A DNA stretch of 6,521 nucleotides, taken from assembly GCA_031279795.1 (NCBI GenBank), contig JAITHZ010000383.1:1-6521 (forward strand). The letters are read 5' to 3'. Each line of letters opens with the position of its first letter. Within the stretch, counting starts at the first letter, position 1. A model generated the notes under the pieces. The model had not been told where the DNA came from and ran no database searches. It was given only the letters and a program-made list of their open reading frames with translations. A program made the position numbers and the translations under genes. This DNA comes from Bacteroidales bacterium. GTDB lineage: Bacteria; Bacteroidota; Bacteroidia; Bacteroidales; WRGA01. Shown piece after piece: positions 6,043 to 6,521 of this stretch.

Positions 6043-6521
6043 TAGAATCATTATTGCGGCGCTGTCCGTGCTTACAGTCGGACTGACATCCTGCCGCGAC
6101 GAAAAAATGGAGTGGGGCGACCCTTACACGCATCCGGCAGCGGAAGATTTGCCGCTCGAACTGCAGGAAAAAATCTCGCGCTACGATGCATTGAATACCT
6201 ATACCACCCTCAAACTGGGCGCAGGTATCGACTTCAATCTGTATATGAACGACGAAACTTACCGGAATCTTATCAATGAAAATTTTGATGATGTTACTGC
6301 CGGTAATGAAATGAAACAGTCATCGTTGATGAAAAGCGACGGTACGCTGGATTTTGCCCGCGTTGATCCCGTGATTGACGCACTACGTGCTGCCGGTCTG
6401 ACTGTTTACGGACATACGCTGGTCTGGCACAATCAACAACAAGCAAGTTACATAAACAATTTACTCAAACCGACCATCATTCCCGGTACCCCCGGTTCGA
6501 GCCTGATTGCCAACGGCGATT
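6026..6521 (+). CDS. GH10 endo-beta-1,4-xylanase lipoprotein (3' partial)
   Basis: The window holds the first 165 residues of a glycoside hydrolase family 10 enzyme, which cuts internal beta-1,4 linkages of xylan with retention. Residues 1-22 form a lipoprotein signal (VGLTS-C23), so the enzyme is probably surface-anchored. Residues about 50-140 match the start of the GH10 barrel. They include LKLGAGIDFNLY, the beta-2 motif FDDVTAGNEMK (Asn94 and Lys97, substrate-binding positions) and the beta-3 motif YGHTLVWHNQQQ (His130, Trp134, His135). The family motif usually has Glu before the Asn; here it is Gly93. From about residue 150 the sequence leaves the GH10 pattern (KPTIIPGTPGSS) and ends with LIANGD, the usual opening of a CBM4/9-type module. 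This suggests the inserted CBM seen in Prevotella Xyn10C-type xylanases. Both catalytic Glu residues lie beyond the window. The start at 6026 gives the signal peptide; the ATG at 6007 is out of frame. Confidence 0.92.
   Translation, partial: MKLKLDRIIIAALSVLTVGLTSCRDEKMEWGDPYTHPAAEDLPLELQEKISRYDALNTYTTLKLGAGIDFNLYMNDETYRNLINENFDDVTAGNEMKQSSLMKSDGTLDFARVDPVIDALRAAGLTVYGHTLVWHNQQQASYINNLLKPTIIPGTPGSSLIANGD

Overview
The window comes from a Bacteroidota genome, most likely an anaerobic, glycan-degrading Bacteroidales member. The signs are a SusC/SusD pair, surface lipoproteins with an acidic stretch just after the lipidated Cys, A-rich translation starts without clear Shine-Dalgarno sequences, and one promoter matching the Bacteroidota -33 TTTG / -7 TAnnTTTG pattern. 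All genes lie on the + strand. No rRNA, tRNA, CRISPR array or transposase is visible.

Bases 1-5134 are the outer-membrane part of a polysaccharide utilization locus (PUL). They hold the C-terminal two thirds of a SusC-like TonB-dependent transporter, a complete SusD-like lipoprotein and a complete IPT/TIG-type surface glycan-binding lipoprotein. The intergenic gaps are 26 and 12 bp, so these three genes look like one operon. At the right edge (6026-6521) a lipoprotein GH10 endo-beta-1,4-xylanase begins. Its catalytic domain appears to be interrupted by an inserted carbohydrate-binding module. The order SusC, SusD, SGBP, GH10 is that of xylan utilization loci (the xus / xyn10C arrangement of Prevotella and Bacteroides), so xylan or arabinoxylan is the likely substrate. 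The GH10 would cut surface-bound xylan, the SGBP and SusD would hold the chains and fragments, and SusC would import the oligosaccharides.

Between the SGBP and the xylanase, where these loci usually run straight through, sits an AT-rich cassette of about 0.9 kb (5135-6025). It contains a perfect hairpin palindrome, a Bacteroidota-type promoter, a two-gene toxin-antitoxin module (small antitoxin overlapping a PIN-domain VapC-like toxin by 11 bp) and a strong intrinsic-type terminator. A 12-bp direct repeat brackets the module: one copy lies upstream of its promoter, the other is the 3' arm of its terminator. The xylanase start region carries a 17-bp direct repeat that duplicates the A-rich leader and the ATG, creating an 11-codon out-of-frame leader ORF that overlaps the real gene.

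The most interesting part is therefore the junction 5135-6045: a toxin-antitoxin cassette that appears to have entered a xylan PUL and may separate the xylanase from the operon transcript. The individual gene families are known. The arrangement and its regulatory effect are the parts worth following up.
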